From Salinicola endophyticus (GTDB taxonomy: Bacteria; Pseudomonadota; Gammaproteobacteria; Pseudomonadales; Halomonadaceae), in assembly GCF_003206575.1 (NCBI RefSeq), contig NZ_PZJO01000003.1:62001-126000 (forward strand): DNA of 64,000 nucleotides, read 5' to 3'. Both the position numbers and the translations under genes were made by a program. Positions within the stretch are counted from its first letter, which is position 1. Each line of letters begins with the position of its first letter. Shown in pieces: positions 9,994-19,054 of the stretch. The notes under the pieces are model-generated. The model ran no database searches. It saw only the letters and a list, made by a program, of their open reading frames with translations, and had not been told where the DNA came from.

Positions 9994-11478
9994 TCAATAA
10001 GCGATGCAGATCGACTTGAGCTCGGTATAAGCGTTGACCGCTTCCGGGCCGAACTCCTTGCCGATGCCGGACATCTTGAGACCACCGAACGGCATGGCCG
10101 GATCGAGCGTCACGTGGGTGTTGACCCAGACGGTGCCGGCTTCGATACGCGGTGTCATCGCCATGGTCTTGGACAGGCTCTCGGTCCAGAGGCTGGCTCC
10201 CAGACCATAATCGCTGTCGTTGACCATGCGCAGGGCCTCCTCCTCATCGTCGAACGGAATGACCGTCAGCACCGGGCCGAAGACCTCTTCCCGGGCGATC
10301 TCCATGTCGTGATTCGCGCCGCTGACCACGGTGGGCGAGATATAAAACCCCTCGGCCGGCACCTCGTTGCCGACATGCACCTGGGCACCCTGCTCCCGCG
10401 CGCGGTCGATATAGCCCTGCACGCTCACCTGCTGGCGTTTGGACACCAGCGGATTGACCTGCGCCTCGGGGTCGATGCCGGGGCCCGCCCGCATGGCGTC
10501 GACGGCCTTGGCCAGATGCTCGCAGAAGCGATCGTGCAGGCTGCGGTGCACGTAGAACCGCGAGGCCGCCGCGCACACCTGCCCCTGATTGAGCAGGCCG
10601 CCCATCAAGGCGCCATTGACCGCCTTCTTGAGATCGGCATCTGCCAGCACCAGCATCGGATTCTTGCCGCCGAGCTCCAGCGAGAAGTTCGCCATGTGCT
10701 CGACCGCGGCGTGGCCGATCTGCTTGCCGATCTCGGTACTCCCGGTGAAGGTCACTTTCTTGACGTCCGGATGCTCGGACAACCGTGTTCCCACCGTCGA
10801 CCCCGAGCCCAGCACCACGTTGAAGACCCCTTTGGGCACGCCGGCCTCGATGGCAAGCTCGGCCAGCCGCAGCACGCTGAGCGGCGTCTCGGAGGAGGGC
10901 TTCAACACCACCGTGCAGCCCGCCGCCAGCGCTGGCACCACCTTCCACAACGCGATCATCATCGGGAAGTTCCACGGCACGATGGCCGCCACCACGCCGA
11001 CCGGCTGGCGCAGCGTGTAGGCGTTGAACTTCGCACCCTCGGGCATGCCGATGGAGACGTCCCGGGTGCTGCCTTCGAGCTTGGTGGTCCAACCCGCCAT
11101 GTAGCGAACGAAATCGATCGAGAAGCCGACATCGACGCCACGGGCGATATTGATCGACTTGCCCTGGTTGAGTGTCTCGATCTGAGCGAGCTCGTCAGCG
11201 TGCTGCTCGATCAGGTCGGCAAAACGCAGCAGAATCCGCTCCCGCGCGGCCGACGTCATGCCGCCCCAGCGGCCATCGTCGAAACTTTGCTTGGTCAGCG
11301 CCACCGCCCGGTCGGCAAGGGCCACATCGCCCTCGGCCACCTGAGTCAGCGGCTTGCCGGTCGAGGGGTCGAGCACGTCGCGAGGCGAGCCGTCGCTGAC
11401 ATAGGCACCCTCGATGAACGACCCTGTCGCCCGTTTGAAAAAATCCTGTACGGCCTGTGATGCTGAGTCCTGGCTCAT
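9994..11478 (-). CDS. feaB: Phenylacetaldehyde-type NAD-dependent aldehyde dehydrogenase
   Basis: A 494-residue aldehyde dehydrogenase. The Rossmann motif region, LELGGKNP with the general-base glutamate, and the nucleophile C302 in QGQVCAAAS are all present. FeaB oxidises phenylacetaldehyde and 4-hydroxyphenylacetaldehyde to the acids, which fits the FeaR and amine oxidase neighbours and would feed the hpa cluster. The ATG at 11478 has AGGAG eight bases upstream. Closely related betaine-aldehyde-like dehydrogenases look similar, so the substrate rests on context. Confidence 0.82.
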   Translation of the reverse strand: MSQDSASQAVQDFFKRATGSFIEGAYVSDGSPRDVLDPSTGKPLTQVAEGDVALADRAVALTKQSFDDGRWGGMTSAARERILLRFADLIEQHADELAQIETLNQGKSINIARGVDVGFSIDFVRYMAGWTTKLEGSTRDVSIGMPEGAKFNAYTLRQPVGVVAAIVPWNFPMMIALWKVVPALAAGCTVVLKPSSETPLSVLRLAELAIEAGVPKGVFNVVLGSGSTVGTRLSEHPDVKKVTFTGSTEIGKQIGHAAVEHMANFSLELGGKNPMLVLADADLKKAVNGALMGGLLNQGQVCAAASRFYVHRSLHDRFCEHLAKAVDAMRAGPGIDPEAQVNPLVSKRQQVSVQGYIDRAREQGAQVHVGNEVPAEGFYISPTVVSGANHDMEIAREEVFGPVLTVIPFDDEEEALRMVNDSDYGLGASLWTESLSKTMAMTPRIEAGTVWVNTHVTLDPAMPFGGLKMSGIGKEFGPEAVNAYTELKSICIAY

Positions 11479-11555
11479 GAACGATCTCCTGCGCATGCAA
11501 GGTGTCGAGAGGGACGCCCGTCTGGCGTCGCTCGACCGTAAAAGGGGTAGCTGAG

Positions 11556-11784
11556 GCTAGGCCTTGTCTTAAAAGTCACCGAGCGGAGGCAAACCCGGGG
11601 CGCGTAGCCAAGGCAAAAATCGGCGAAAACGGATCTGGCTGGCGCTCCAGTTCACGGAGGAGCCGATGACTCGCTCCGCTCGCCTGTCGGGCCATCCTTC
11701 GAACGTTCTGAACGTTGTTCAGTGAGCCGATTGTTAACGCCTTATGGATAAGCGCTGTACTTTTCAGACATGACCCAAGGCTAG
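11556..11784. repeat. Dispersed mosaic repeat, copy 2 (long form, inverted)
   Basis: This non-coding block matches, in reverse orientation, the repeat at 53857-54050. Shared parts include the segment GGCTCACTGAACAACGTTCA (complementary strand here, near 11710-11730) and CGATTTTTGCCTTG. Imperfect terminal inverted repeats GTCTTAAAAGT (near 11566) and ACTTTTCAGAC (near 11759) bound it. It fills most of the gap between the aldehyde dehydrogenase and the porin; an 83-codon open frame inside is not a gene. Confidence 0.7.
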
Positions 11785-11845
11785 TGCGCCATGCCCCTGA
11801 AAACTTGCCCATGCCTGCCAGGCTCATGACGCTGTCTGCCGAAGC

Positions 11846-13189
11846 CTAAAAGTTGAATCCGGCCAGCAGCTGGGTGTAGTAGTTAGCGCCGCTCCCACCG
11901 AGCTGGGAGCCGCCATTCGAGGCCGATGCATCCGGATCGAAGCGGCCCACCAACGGCATCACCCACCAGTGGTCGTTGATCGTCCAGGTGGCATAGAGAT
12001 CGATCTCGTTGCCATCGAGGTTCTGCCCCTGATCGCGATCCAGGGTGTCGAAACGATACGCCAGCATGCCCAGGCTGAGCTGTTCGGTAGGCGTGACTGA
12101 CAGCGTGATCTGTTGAATGCGCGCATTGGTCTCGAACGGCCCGGCGTAGTTGGCCGCCACCTCCCCCTGGAACCAGGTGCCGAGCGCCCGGCCGTTGCCG
12201 TAGAACAGCGGATCATAGCCATCGGAGAAGCGGCTGAAGCGATAGCTGGCGTAGGGGGACCCGGGCAGCTCGTCGAAGGTCCAGCCCATCTCCAGATACC
12301 AGGCATTCTCAGCGGCACCGTTACCCTTTTCCTGAAAGGCGTACTGCCCGGACAGAAACAGGTTCTCGACACCGGCGTTGCCGTGGCCATAGAGGCTGTA
12401 GACCTTGGTGCCATCGCGGTCAGGATGGAGGAAGGCGTAGTCGTTATCGGTATCCAGCACCTTGAGGTAGGTCGCGCCGAGGGTGTTGTCATCGCTCACG
12501 TGTTCGAGCGTACCGACCGCCATGGCGGGTTTGGCCTGGGCGGGATTGTCCGATTCGAGCCACATCAGATCGCCACGCCAACCCGAGTCGCCGCCGAGTT
12601 TGACCACGGCGGTTCGCGCGAACGCCTGCCGCGGGGCCAGATAATAGGCGCCACCCCGGTCGAGTTCGCCGCCGAGCAACCCATCGCCGACATTGAGCGA
12701 ATCCCCGGAAATCAGAAACCCGTCGCCGACCTGAATGCGCTGGCGTCCCACCGACACATCGAGACCATCGCGTCCGAGCGCCGGGATCAGATCGCCGGAT
12801 TTCCAGCCGACGGCCAGGTCCTCGATATGCGTGCGACGCTCATCACCCGTGGTGAATCCCCCTGCGTCACCCTGCCCCCAGGTAGCGCTCGACACCCACG
12901 CCACGTTGGCATAGAGCGAACCCGCCGTGGGCGACAGCGCCTGTGTGACGTCGACGCCGTACTTGATGAACCCTTCCTGCCAGTCGCGCCCTTTCGCCTC
13001 AGCCGTCTCCGACTGGGCGTAGCCCTTCTGGCTGTGAAACACCCCCGCCACCCCGGTGACGTTCAGATTGATCTTGGTCCTGGCGGTGTCGTAAATCTCG
13101 AGCGCCGAGGCATTTCCGGACAAGGCGAGCGAAATGACCGTACCGGCAGCGAGTGTCGGCAGCATGGGGCGGTAGCGTGAAATCGTCAT
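11846..13189 (-). CDS. Outer-membrane porin, alginate-export-like beta barrel
   Basis: A 447-residue exported protein. The ATG at 13189 has AGGGAAG eight bases upstream and gives a signal peptide with a hydrophobic run ending in GNASA before LEIYD. The rest is rich in alternating aromatic beta strands and ends in a C-terminal phenylalanine (LLAGFNF), as expected for barrel assembly. A paralogue at 33051-34379 shares blocks such as DWVSSATWG/AWVSSATWG, RGGAYYLAPR and TWFQGEVAANYAG. It probably admits an aromatic amine or acid; the substrate is unknown. Confidence 0.8.
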   Translation of the reverse strand: MTISRYRPMLPTLAAGTVISLALSGNASALEIYDTARTKINLNVTGVAGVFHSQKGYAQSETAEAKGRDWQEGFIKYGVDVTQALSPTAGSLYANVAWVSSATWGQGDAGGFTTGDERRTHIEDLAVGWKSGDLIPALGRDGLDVSVGRQRIQVGDGFLISGDSLNVGDGLLGGELDRGGAYYLAPRQAFARTAVVKLGGDSGWRGDLMWLESDNPAQAKPAMAVGTLEHVSDDNTLGATYLKVLDTDNDYAFLHPDRDGTKVYSLYGHGNAGVENLFLSGQYAFQEKGNGAAENAWYLEMGWTFDELPGSPYASYRFSRFSDGYDPLFYGNGRALGTWFQGEVAANYAGPFETNARIQQITLSVTPTEQLSLGMLAYRFDTLDRDQGQNLDGNEIDLYATWTINDHWWVMPLVGRFDPDASASNGGSQLGGSGANYYTQLLAGFNF

Positions 13190-13680
13190 GAAGCAGTCTT
13201 CCCTTTGTTGTTGCAGTGCATGGGGTGGCAATGCTCGTTGTTACGGGGATTGTCGCTACGACACTTATCGTTGTAGTGCTCCTGGGGCGAGTGATCTCAG
13301 GCGTCGAAGGGACATCCCCGATGGACAGGCTAGCGAGACTGGCTGCGCGACTCTTGTCCGCTCCTGACAAAAACCTGCCTCAAGTTGCCACAATGCGAAC
13401 TCCAGACGAGTTCAGGAAAGCCTGACCGTCGATGACACAATGGCTCATCCAGCGCCGAGAGCAACAGCGACGCTGCGGTTGTCTCCCTCCAACATCAAAG
13501 CATGCTCAATCCACTGACCAGGCCAGTGCAGACGCCGGTACCCACACCACCACCGCGATAGACACCCTGTCCGCCTCCAGACAGGGCACGCTGCCCCGGC
13601 TGACCGTGCCGAGCGAGGCGGTACGGTTGTCTTTCAGACGAACGGATCGAGCGGCATGCCGATCGGGATGGTCAGCAGGA
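13190..13680. other. Intergenic region between the porin and the aromatic hydroxylase
   Basis: About 490 bases without a supported gene. The part next to the porin start carries an AACAACAAAGGGAAG leader and an imperfect dyad CTACGACACTTATCGTTGTAG-like at 13254-13275; the part next to the hydroxylase stop has a short hairpin at 13565-13586. Confidence 0.5.
13565..13586 (-). terminator. Weak hairpin downstream of the aromatic hydroxylase
   Basis: CCCTGTC (13565-13571) pairs with GACAGGG (13580-13586) across an 8-base loop, about 95 bp beyond the stop codon. There is no T-run, so termination is only a guess. Confidence 0.3.
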
Positions 13681-15567
13681 TCATGGACATCGCATCAATA
13701 TGGGTTTGAAAAAGGCCGCCAACTCGTCAGTGGCTGTCAGAGGCAGGACATTGGCCACGTATTGATCCGGACGGACCACCACCAGCGCACCGGCGCGGTC
13801 GATGCCACGAACCTCGAAGATATCCTCATCGGCTGCCACGCCGTAGACGTTCTCGAGATCCAGCAGCGCAAACGGGCCGACCTCGGGCGTGAAGACACTC
13901 GGCACCTCGCCCATCGCAACATCCTCGTGGCGCTGCTGATAGATCACCTTGACGTCGAACCAATCGACCCAGGCGCCGCCCGGCAAGGCCGCATTGAGGG
14001 GAGAGTCGGGCGAGTGCACCAGCCATTCGGCGAGGTGTCGGGTCTTCGAGTCGGCCCCGGGGCTCGCGGTGTCGGCAAACACATAGAAGCGCCACCGGCC
14101 ATCGGCCCTGGCCTGATGCCCGAGCTGTAGCGGGTTGCCGTCGCAGACCCGCGAGGCCCTTGCCGACTTGAACCGCTTGCCGATGGGAAAGCCGGTCGCA
14201 AGCGCCTGATGGTCGGCGGCATGGGTGATCAGCGACGGCTCGTACTCGGTCATGAAACCGGCCGGGAACTCGATGGTTCGGGTGTAGAACGCTTCCAGTT
14301 CGTTGGGATCCTCGAACGCTTCCGGATGCTTGGCCATCATCGTCGACCACTGCTTGTCGAAATCGATCAGGTTCCTGGCCACCACCTGACGCTCGGTGGA
14401 GTAGGTCGACAGCAGGCTGGCCGGGCTGCAACCGGACAGCACATGGCCAAGCTTCCAGCCCAGATTGAAGCCATCCTGCATCGAGACGTTCATGCCCTGA
14501 CCGGCCTTGGCACTGTGGGTATGGCAGGCATCGCCGGTAATGAACACCCGAGGCAGCCGCCCGGAATCCGGATTCTCGACGTCATCGAAGCGGTCGGTCA
14601 GGCGATGGCCGACCTCGTAGACGCTGTGCCAGGCCACGTTTCGCACATCGAGCGTGTAGGGCGTGAGAATCTCGTTGGCCTTGGCGATGATCCGCTCGAT
14701 GGGCGTGTTGCGCACGGCGCTGCTGCCGTCGGCCGGTACTTCGCCGAGGTCGACGTACATCCGAAACAGATGCCCGCCCTCCCGCGGAATCAACAGGATG
14801 CTGCCGCCGGCATGGGACTGGATGGCGCACTTGGTGCGGATATCCGGGAAGTCGGTGCGCGCCAGCACATCCATCACGCCCCAGGCGTGGTTGGCCTGAT
14901 CGCCGGCAAGGGTGCAGCCGATGGCCCGCCGCACGCCGCTTCGTGCCCCGTCGCAGCCCACCACGTACTTGGCCCTCACCGTACGTTCGCGGCCCTCTTC
15001 CGGCCCGGCCACCTGCGCGAGCGCCACCGTGACCGGGTAGTCACCCTCCTCCTCGACCGTCAGCCCCTTGAACTCGATGCCAAAATCCGGACGGATACGT
15101 GCCGGCCCATTAGCGGCCGACTCGGCCAGGTAATCGAGCACACGCGCCTGGTTGACGATCAGATGAGGAAACTCGCTGATGCCTTCCGGATCATCGGCCG
15201 TGCGAGCGGTACGGATGATGTACTCGGGCCGCTCCGGATCCGGCTTCCAGAACGCCATCTCGGTGATGCGATACGCCTCGGCCGTGATCCGATCGGCGAA
15301 GCCGAACGCCTGGAAGGTTTCGACGCTTCTGGCCTGAATGCCATCGGCGTGGCCGATTTCGAGCCGCCCCGCCCGGCGCTCGATGATGCGGGTACGGATG
15401 TGGGGAAACTGGGCAAGCTGCGCGGCCATGATCATACCGGCAGGGCCGGTGCCGACGATCAGAACATCGACTTCGTCGGGCAGCGCCTCGGGGCGATCGA
15501 GCCCCTCGCCGAGCGCGGGCTGAACGCGGGGGTCGCCGGATACGTAGCCGTAATGGTGAAACTGCAT
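13681..15567 (-). CDS. FAD-dependent single-component aromatic hydroxylase (MobA / phenol hydroxylase type)
   Basis: A 628-residue flavoprotein monooxygenase. FAD motifs are GTGPAG at residues 39-44, the middle DG motif (VVGCDGARSGVRRAIG) and GDACHTHSAKAGQGMNVSMQD; a thioredoxin-like C-terminal domain follows, as in phenol hydroxylase and 3-hydroxybenzoate 4-monooxygenase (MobA, similar length). It adds an ortho hydroxyl to a phenol using NAD(P)H and oxygen. It is divergent from the hpa operon, which lacks hpaBC here, so a hydroxyphenylacetate substrate is an attractive inference. By sequence alone 3-hydroxybenzoate is equally possible. The ATG at 15567 follows GAGGAGAAGACC. Confidence 0.85.
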   Translation of the reverse strand: MQFHHYGYVSGDPRVQPALGEGLDRPEALPDEVDVLIVGTGPAGMIMAAQLAQFPHIRTRIIERRAGRLEIGHADGIQARSVETFQAFGFADRITAEAYRITEMAFWKPDPERPEYIIRTARTADDPEGISEFPHLIVNQARVLDYLAESAANGPARIRPDFGIEFKGLTVEEEGDYPVTVALAQVAGPEEGRERTVRAKYVVGCDGARSGVRRAIGCTLAGDQANHAWGVMDVLARTDFPDIRTKCAIQSHAGGSILLIPREGGHLFRMYVDLGEVPADGSSAVRNTPIERIIAKANEILTPYTLDVRNVAWHSVYEVGHRLTDRFDDVENPDSGRLPRVFITGDACHTHSAKAGQGMNVSMQDGFNLGWKLGHVLSGCSPASLLSTYSTERQVVARNLIDFDKQWSTMMAKHPEAFEDPNELEAFYTRTIEFPAGFMTEYEPSLITHAADHQALATGFPIGKRFKSARASRVCDGNPLQLGHQARADGRWRFYVFADTASPGADSKTRHLAEWLVHSPDSPLNAALPGGAWVDWFDVKVIYQQRHEDVAMGEVPSVFTPEVGPFALLDLENVYGVAADEDIFEVRGIDRAGALVVVRPDQYVANVLPLTATDELAAFFKPILMRCP

Positions 15568-16008
15568 GGTCTTCTCCTCATGGAACCTGCTGCGCTGGGC
15601 GGCAGACGTGGCAGCGCGCTCGGCGAGCGTCCCCGGTGATAAACAGCGTCTGGGCCCTGATGCCGTCCATGCTGAATACCCCCTGGCACGATGAGGATGT
15701 GTTTTACATCGCCCTGATTGTACTTTTCATAAATAAACGCCCTACCTTAGTCGGCCCACCCACCACACACCTCATCCACTCGTTAATCTATGAACAATCT
15801 GGGCACGTCAGTGCTCTCGAACCGGTGTGATGGCGCTCTCTGGCCCAGAAAGCGCGGTATCTCCTGTGCCTGGCGAACGCCATTCATGTAGATCCAAATG
15901 ATGAGCAAGGCTCTCTTGACACAGTACTTCTGCAAGATTGTTAATTTATTAACGAAATAGAGAGACCCCGGTCGGCCACGCCCACTGCCGGCATGAAAGG
16001 AGAACGAC
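15568..16008. other. Divergent control region between the hydroxylase and hpaF
   Basis: No gene is supported in these 440 bases. The half next to hpaF carries a sigma-70-like promoter with an overlapping palindrome; the half next to the hydroxylase is AT-richer around 15690-15760 and probably holds its promoter. Confidence 0.55.
15916..15953 (+). promoter_or_regulatory. Probable hpa operon promoter with operator-like palindrome
   Basis: TTGACA at 15916-15921 is followed, 17-18 bp later, by a -10-like TGTTAA/GTTAAT at about 15939-15945. The palindrome GTTAAT-TT-ATTAAC (15940-15953) overlaps the -10. A repressor bound there would block transcription of hpaF onward. HpaR (gene at 27926) is the natural candidate; this is inference from layout. 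Confidence 0.55.
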
Positions 16009-16395
16009 GTGCCCCACTTGCATATCGAATATTCACCCCACCTCGAACAGCGCGTCGACGTGCACGAGGTCTGTCTGGCCGCCCACCGGGTGATGACGGC
16101 ATCCCCGCTCTTTCCACTGGCAGGCATTCGCATCCGTGCCTTTGCCGCCGATCACTGCATCGTGGCCGACGACCACCCCGACAATGATTTTCTGGCCATG
16201 ACCCTAAGCGTGGGCAGCGGCCGAGCCCAGGCGGACCTCGAGGCTGCGGGCGACCAGCTGTTCGCCGCCGTGCAGCGCGTGCTTGCCACACCGCTTTCCA
16301 CAGCGCACTTCGCCCTCTCGCTCGAGATCCGCGAGATCGATGCCGCGCTGAGCTGGAAAGACACGCCGATCCATTCCCGGCTGTCCAGACAGTGA
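16009..16395 (+). CDS. hpaF: 5-carboxymethyl-2-hydroxymuconate delta-isomerase
   Basis: A 128-residue protein of the CHMI family in the tautomerase superfamily, which isomerises the ring-cleavage acid in homoprotocatechuate degradation. It begins after the start residue with the catalytic proline (M-P-H-L-H-I-E-Y) and has the usual length near 126. The start is GTG at 16009 with AAAGGAG seven bases upstream. It is the first gene of the hpaF-E-D-G-H run and sits 28 bp before hpaE. Confidence 0.88.
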   Translation: MPHLHIEYSPHLEQRVDVHEVCLAAHRVMTASPLFPLAGIRIRAFAADHCIVADDHPDNDFLAMTLSVGSGRAQADLEAAGDQLFAAVQRVLATPLSTAHFALSLEIREIDAALSWKDTPIHSRLSRQ

Positions 16396-16423
16396 GCCCA
16401 ACACCCCCTCCGGAGAATTCTCG

Positions 16424-17932
16424 ATGAGCCAATTGAACGACAACATCGCCCGCGCGCAGGGCTACATGAAGCGCTTTCGCGATCAGGGCGTCTTGAATCA
16501 CATCAACGGCGAGTCGGTGCCGGCCGATTCCGGCAAGACGTTCGAAACGATCTCGCCGGTCGACCTCACCCCCCTTGCCGAGGTGGCCCATGGCGGTGCC
16601 AGTGACATCGACCGCGCCGTCAAGGCTGCCGAACAGGCGTTCAAGCGCTGGAGCAAGACTCCGGGCAAGGAGCGACGCGCGATCCTGATCAAGGTTGCCG
16701 AAGCCATCGAGGCCCGCGCCGAAGAGATCGCCTTTACCGAGTGCATGGACACCGGGCAGTCGCTGCGCTTCATGTCGAAGGCCGCCATGCGCGGCGCCGC
16801 CAACTTCCGCTTCTTCGCCGACCGCGCCCCCCAGGCCGAGGATGGGCTGTCGCTTCGAAACGAGACCCAGATGAACGTGACCTCCAAGCGCCCGCTGGGC
16901 CCGGTCGGGGTCATCACGCCGTGGAACACGCCGTTCATGCTCTCGACCTGGAAGATCGCGCCGGCACTGGCCTCTGGCTGTACCGTGGTGCACAAGCCGG
17001 CCGAGTTCTCGCCGATGACCGCCAAGCTGCTGGTCGAGATCGCCGAGGAAGCCGGTCTCCCGAGAGGGGTATTGAACCTGGTCAACGGCATGGGTGAAGA
17101 CGCCGGCAAGGCGCTGACCGAGCACCCGGGCATCAAGGCCATCGCCTTCGTCGGCGAAAGCCGCACCGGCCAAATGATCATGGCTCAGGCGGCACCGACG
17201 CTGAAGCGCTTTCACTTCGAGCTCGGCGGCAAGAACCCGGTCATCGTGTTCGACGACGCCGACATCGACCGCGCCGTCAACGCCGCCACCTTCATGATCT
17301 ACTCGCTCAACGGCGAACGCTGCACGTCCTCCTCGCGCCTGCTGGTTCAGGAAAGCCTCTATGAAGAGTTCACCCGCCGCGTGGCGGAGGTGGCCAATGG
17401 CGTGAAGGTCGGCCACCCGCTGGACCCGGAGACCGTGGTCGGCCCGCTGATTCACCCGGAGCACGAAGAGAAGGTGCTGTCGTACTTCGACAAGGCGCGT
17501 GAAGAGGGTGCCACCATCGCCGCCGGCGGCGAGAAGGTCGGTGACGCAGGCTGCTTCATCCGCCCGACGCTCTTTACCCACGCCACCAACGACATGTCGG
17601 TCGCTCAGGAGGAGATCTTCGGCCCGGTGCTCACCGCCATTTCCTTCAAGGATGAAGAGGAAGCGCTGCGTCTGGCCAACGACACCCAGTACGGCCTGGC
17701 CGCGTATCTGTGGACCAGCGACCTCGACCGCGCCATGCGTCTGACCGACGAACTGGAAGCCGGCATGATCTGGGTCAACTCCGAAAACGTCCGTCACCTG
17801 GAGTCGCCGTTCGGCGGCGTCAAGGCGTCAGGCATTGGCCGCGATGGCGGTGACTGGTCGTTCGATTTCTACATGGAGACCGTCAACGTCTCCTTCCCGC
17901 GCAAGCCCCATCAGGTGCCGAAACTCGGGTGA
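16424..17932 (+). CDS. hpaE: 5-carboxymethyl-2-hydroxymuconate semialdehyde dehydrogenase
   Basis: A 502-residue NAD-dependent aldehyde dehydrogenase with general base E266 in FELGGKNP and nucleophile C300 in NGERCTSSSR. HpaE oxidises the semialdehyde produced by HpaD. The sequence (GLSLRNETQMNVTSKRPLGPVGVITPWNTPFMLSTWKIAPAL region) and the position between hpaF and hpaD give a confident assignment. The ATG at 16424 follows TCCGGAGAATTCTCG. Confidence 0.93.
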   Translation: MSQLNDNIARAQGYMKRFRDQGVLNHINGESVPADSGKTFETISPVDLTPLAEVAHGGASDIDRAVKAAEQAFKRWSKTPGKERRAILIKVAEAIEARAEEIAFTECMDTGQSLRFMSKAAMRGAANFRFFADRAPQAEDGLSLRNETQMNVTSKRPLGPVGVITPWNTPFMLSTWKIAPALASGCTVVHKPAEFSPMTAKLLVEIAEEAGLPRGVLNLVNGMGEDAGKALTEHPGIKAIAFVGESRTGQMIMAQAAPTLKRFHFELGGKNPVIVFDDADIDRAVNAATFMIYSLNGERCTSSSRLLVQESLYEEFTRRVAEVANGVKVGHPLDPETVVGPLIHPEHEEKVLSYFDKAREEGATIAAGGEKVGDAGCFIRPTLFTHATNDMSVAQEEIFGPVLTAISFKDEEEALRLANDTQYGLAAYLWTSDLDRAMRLTDELEAGMIWVNSENVRHLESPFGGVKASGIGRDGGDWSFDFYMETVNVSFPRKPHQVPKLG

Positions 17933-18002
17933 TCTCACCTGCGCAGGACGATATCGACCGCCCTGCTTCCGAACATCCGTGAGCCGAAGAAGGAGTCTCA
18001 CC

Positions 18003-18983
18003 ATGCCTATTCCAACGCCCAATCTTTATCCTGCGTTCAACATCATTCGCCTGAGCCACGTTGTACTGGGCGTCAGCGACCTGGCCAAGAGCCGTCACTT
18101 CTACGTCGACACCCTGGGTCTGCAGGTCACCGATGAGGACGACAGCCGCCTCTACCTGCGCGCCATGGAAGAGCGCGGTCACCACTGCATCGTGCTGGAA
18201 GAGAGTGAGCGCGCGGTCGTCAAGTCGCTCTCTTTCAAGGTCTTCGATGAGCAGGAACTCGACAAGGCCCACGACTGGTTCCAGCAGAAGGGACACCCGG
18301 TCGAGTGGGTCGAGCGCCCCTACCAGGGCCGCACGCTGCGCACCACCGACTGCTTCGACGTGCCGATCGAGCTGTACTTCAAGATGGATCGGCTCGCCCC
18401 GATCCATCAGCAGTACGCGCTCTACAAGGGCGTCAAGCCACTACGCATCGACCACTTCAACCTGTTCTCGCCCAGCGTCGATGAGGCGGTCGATTTCTAT
18501 AACCAGATCGGTTTTCGCGTGACCGAGTACACCGAGGACGAAGGCAGCGGCAAGCTGTGGGCGGCCTGGACCCACCGCAAGGGCGGCGTGCACGACATGG
18601 CCTTCACCAATGGCCGCGGGCCCCGCCTGCACCACACCGCGTTCTGGGTGCCCACGCCCTTGAACATCATCGATCTGTGCGACCTGATGGCCACCACCGG
18701 CTACGTCGACAACATCGAGCGAGGCCCGGGCCGCCACGGCATCTCCAACGCCTTCTTCCTCTATATCCTCGATCCGGACGGTCACCGCATCGAGATCTAC
18801 TGCTCGGACTACCAGACCGTCGACCCCGACCTGGAAGCGATCAAGTGGGATCTGAAAGACCCGCAGCGCCAGACGCTCTGGGGTGCCCCGGCACCGCGCT
18901 CCTGGTTCGAGCACGGCTCCGAGTTCGACAATCTCGAGCCCAGGGATTCCCAGCTCAACGCCACGCCGATCGTCGCGCCCTGA
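18003..18983 (+). CDS. hpaD: 3,4-dihydroxyphenylacetate (homoprotocatechuate) 2,3-dioxygenase
   Basis: A 326-residue type I extradiol dioxygenase of two vicinal-oxygen-chelate modules. The iron ligands of the C-terminal module are visible as His at about residue 151 (RIDHFNLF), His at about 210 (LHHTAFWV) and Glu at about 264 (HRIEIYCSD). It cleaves homoprotocatechuate next to the hydroxyls. AGAAGGAG precedes the ATG at 18003; longer upstream frames overlap hpaE and are not used. Confidence 0.92.
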   Translation: MPIPTPNLYPAFNIIRLSHVVLGVSDLAKSRHFYVDTLGLQVTDEDDSRLYLRAMEERGHHCIVLEESERAVVKSLSFKVFDEQELDKAHDWFQQKGHPVEWVERPYQGRTLRTTDCFDVPIELYFKMDRLAPIHQQYALYKGVKPLRIDHFNLFSPSVDEAVDFYNQIGFRVTEYTEDEGSGKLWAAWTHRKGGVHDMAFTNGRGPRLHHTAFWVPTPLNIIDLCDLMATTGYVDNIERGPGRHGISNAFFLYILDPDGHRIEIYCSDYQTVDPDLEAIKWDLKDPQRQTLWGAPAPRSWFEHGSEFDNLEPRDSQLNATPIVAP

Positions 18984-19054
18984 GCCGATCGGCACTCGCG
19001 TCTCACCCATGAGTCAAGAGGTCCGAGCCCGCTCGGGCCCTCAGGAGATAGCCC

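Noticed and set aside
11576-11827. 83-codon minus-strand frame
   Set aside because: It lies inside the dispersed repeat and matches repeat sequence rather than a protein family.
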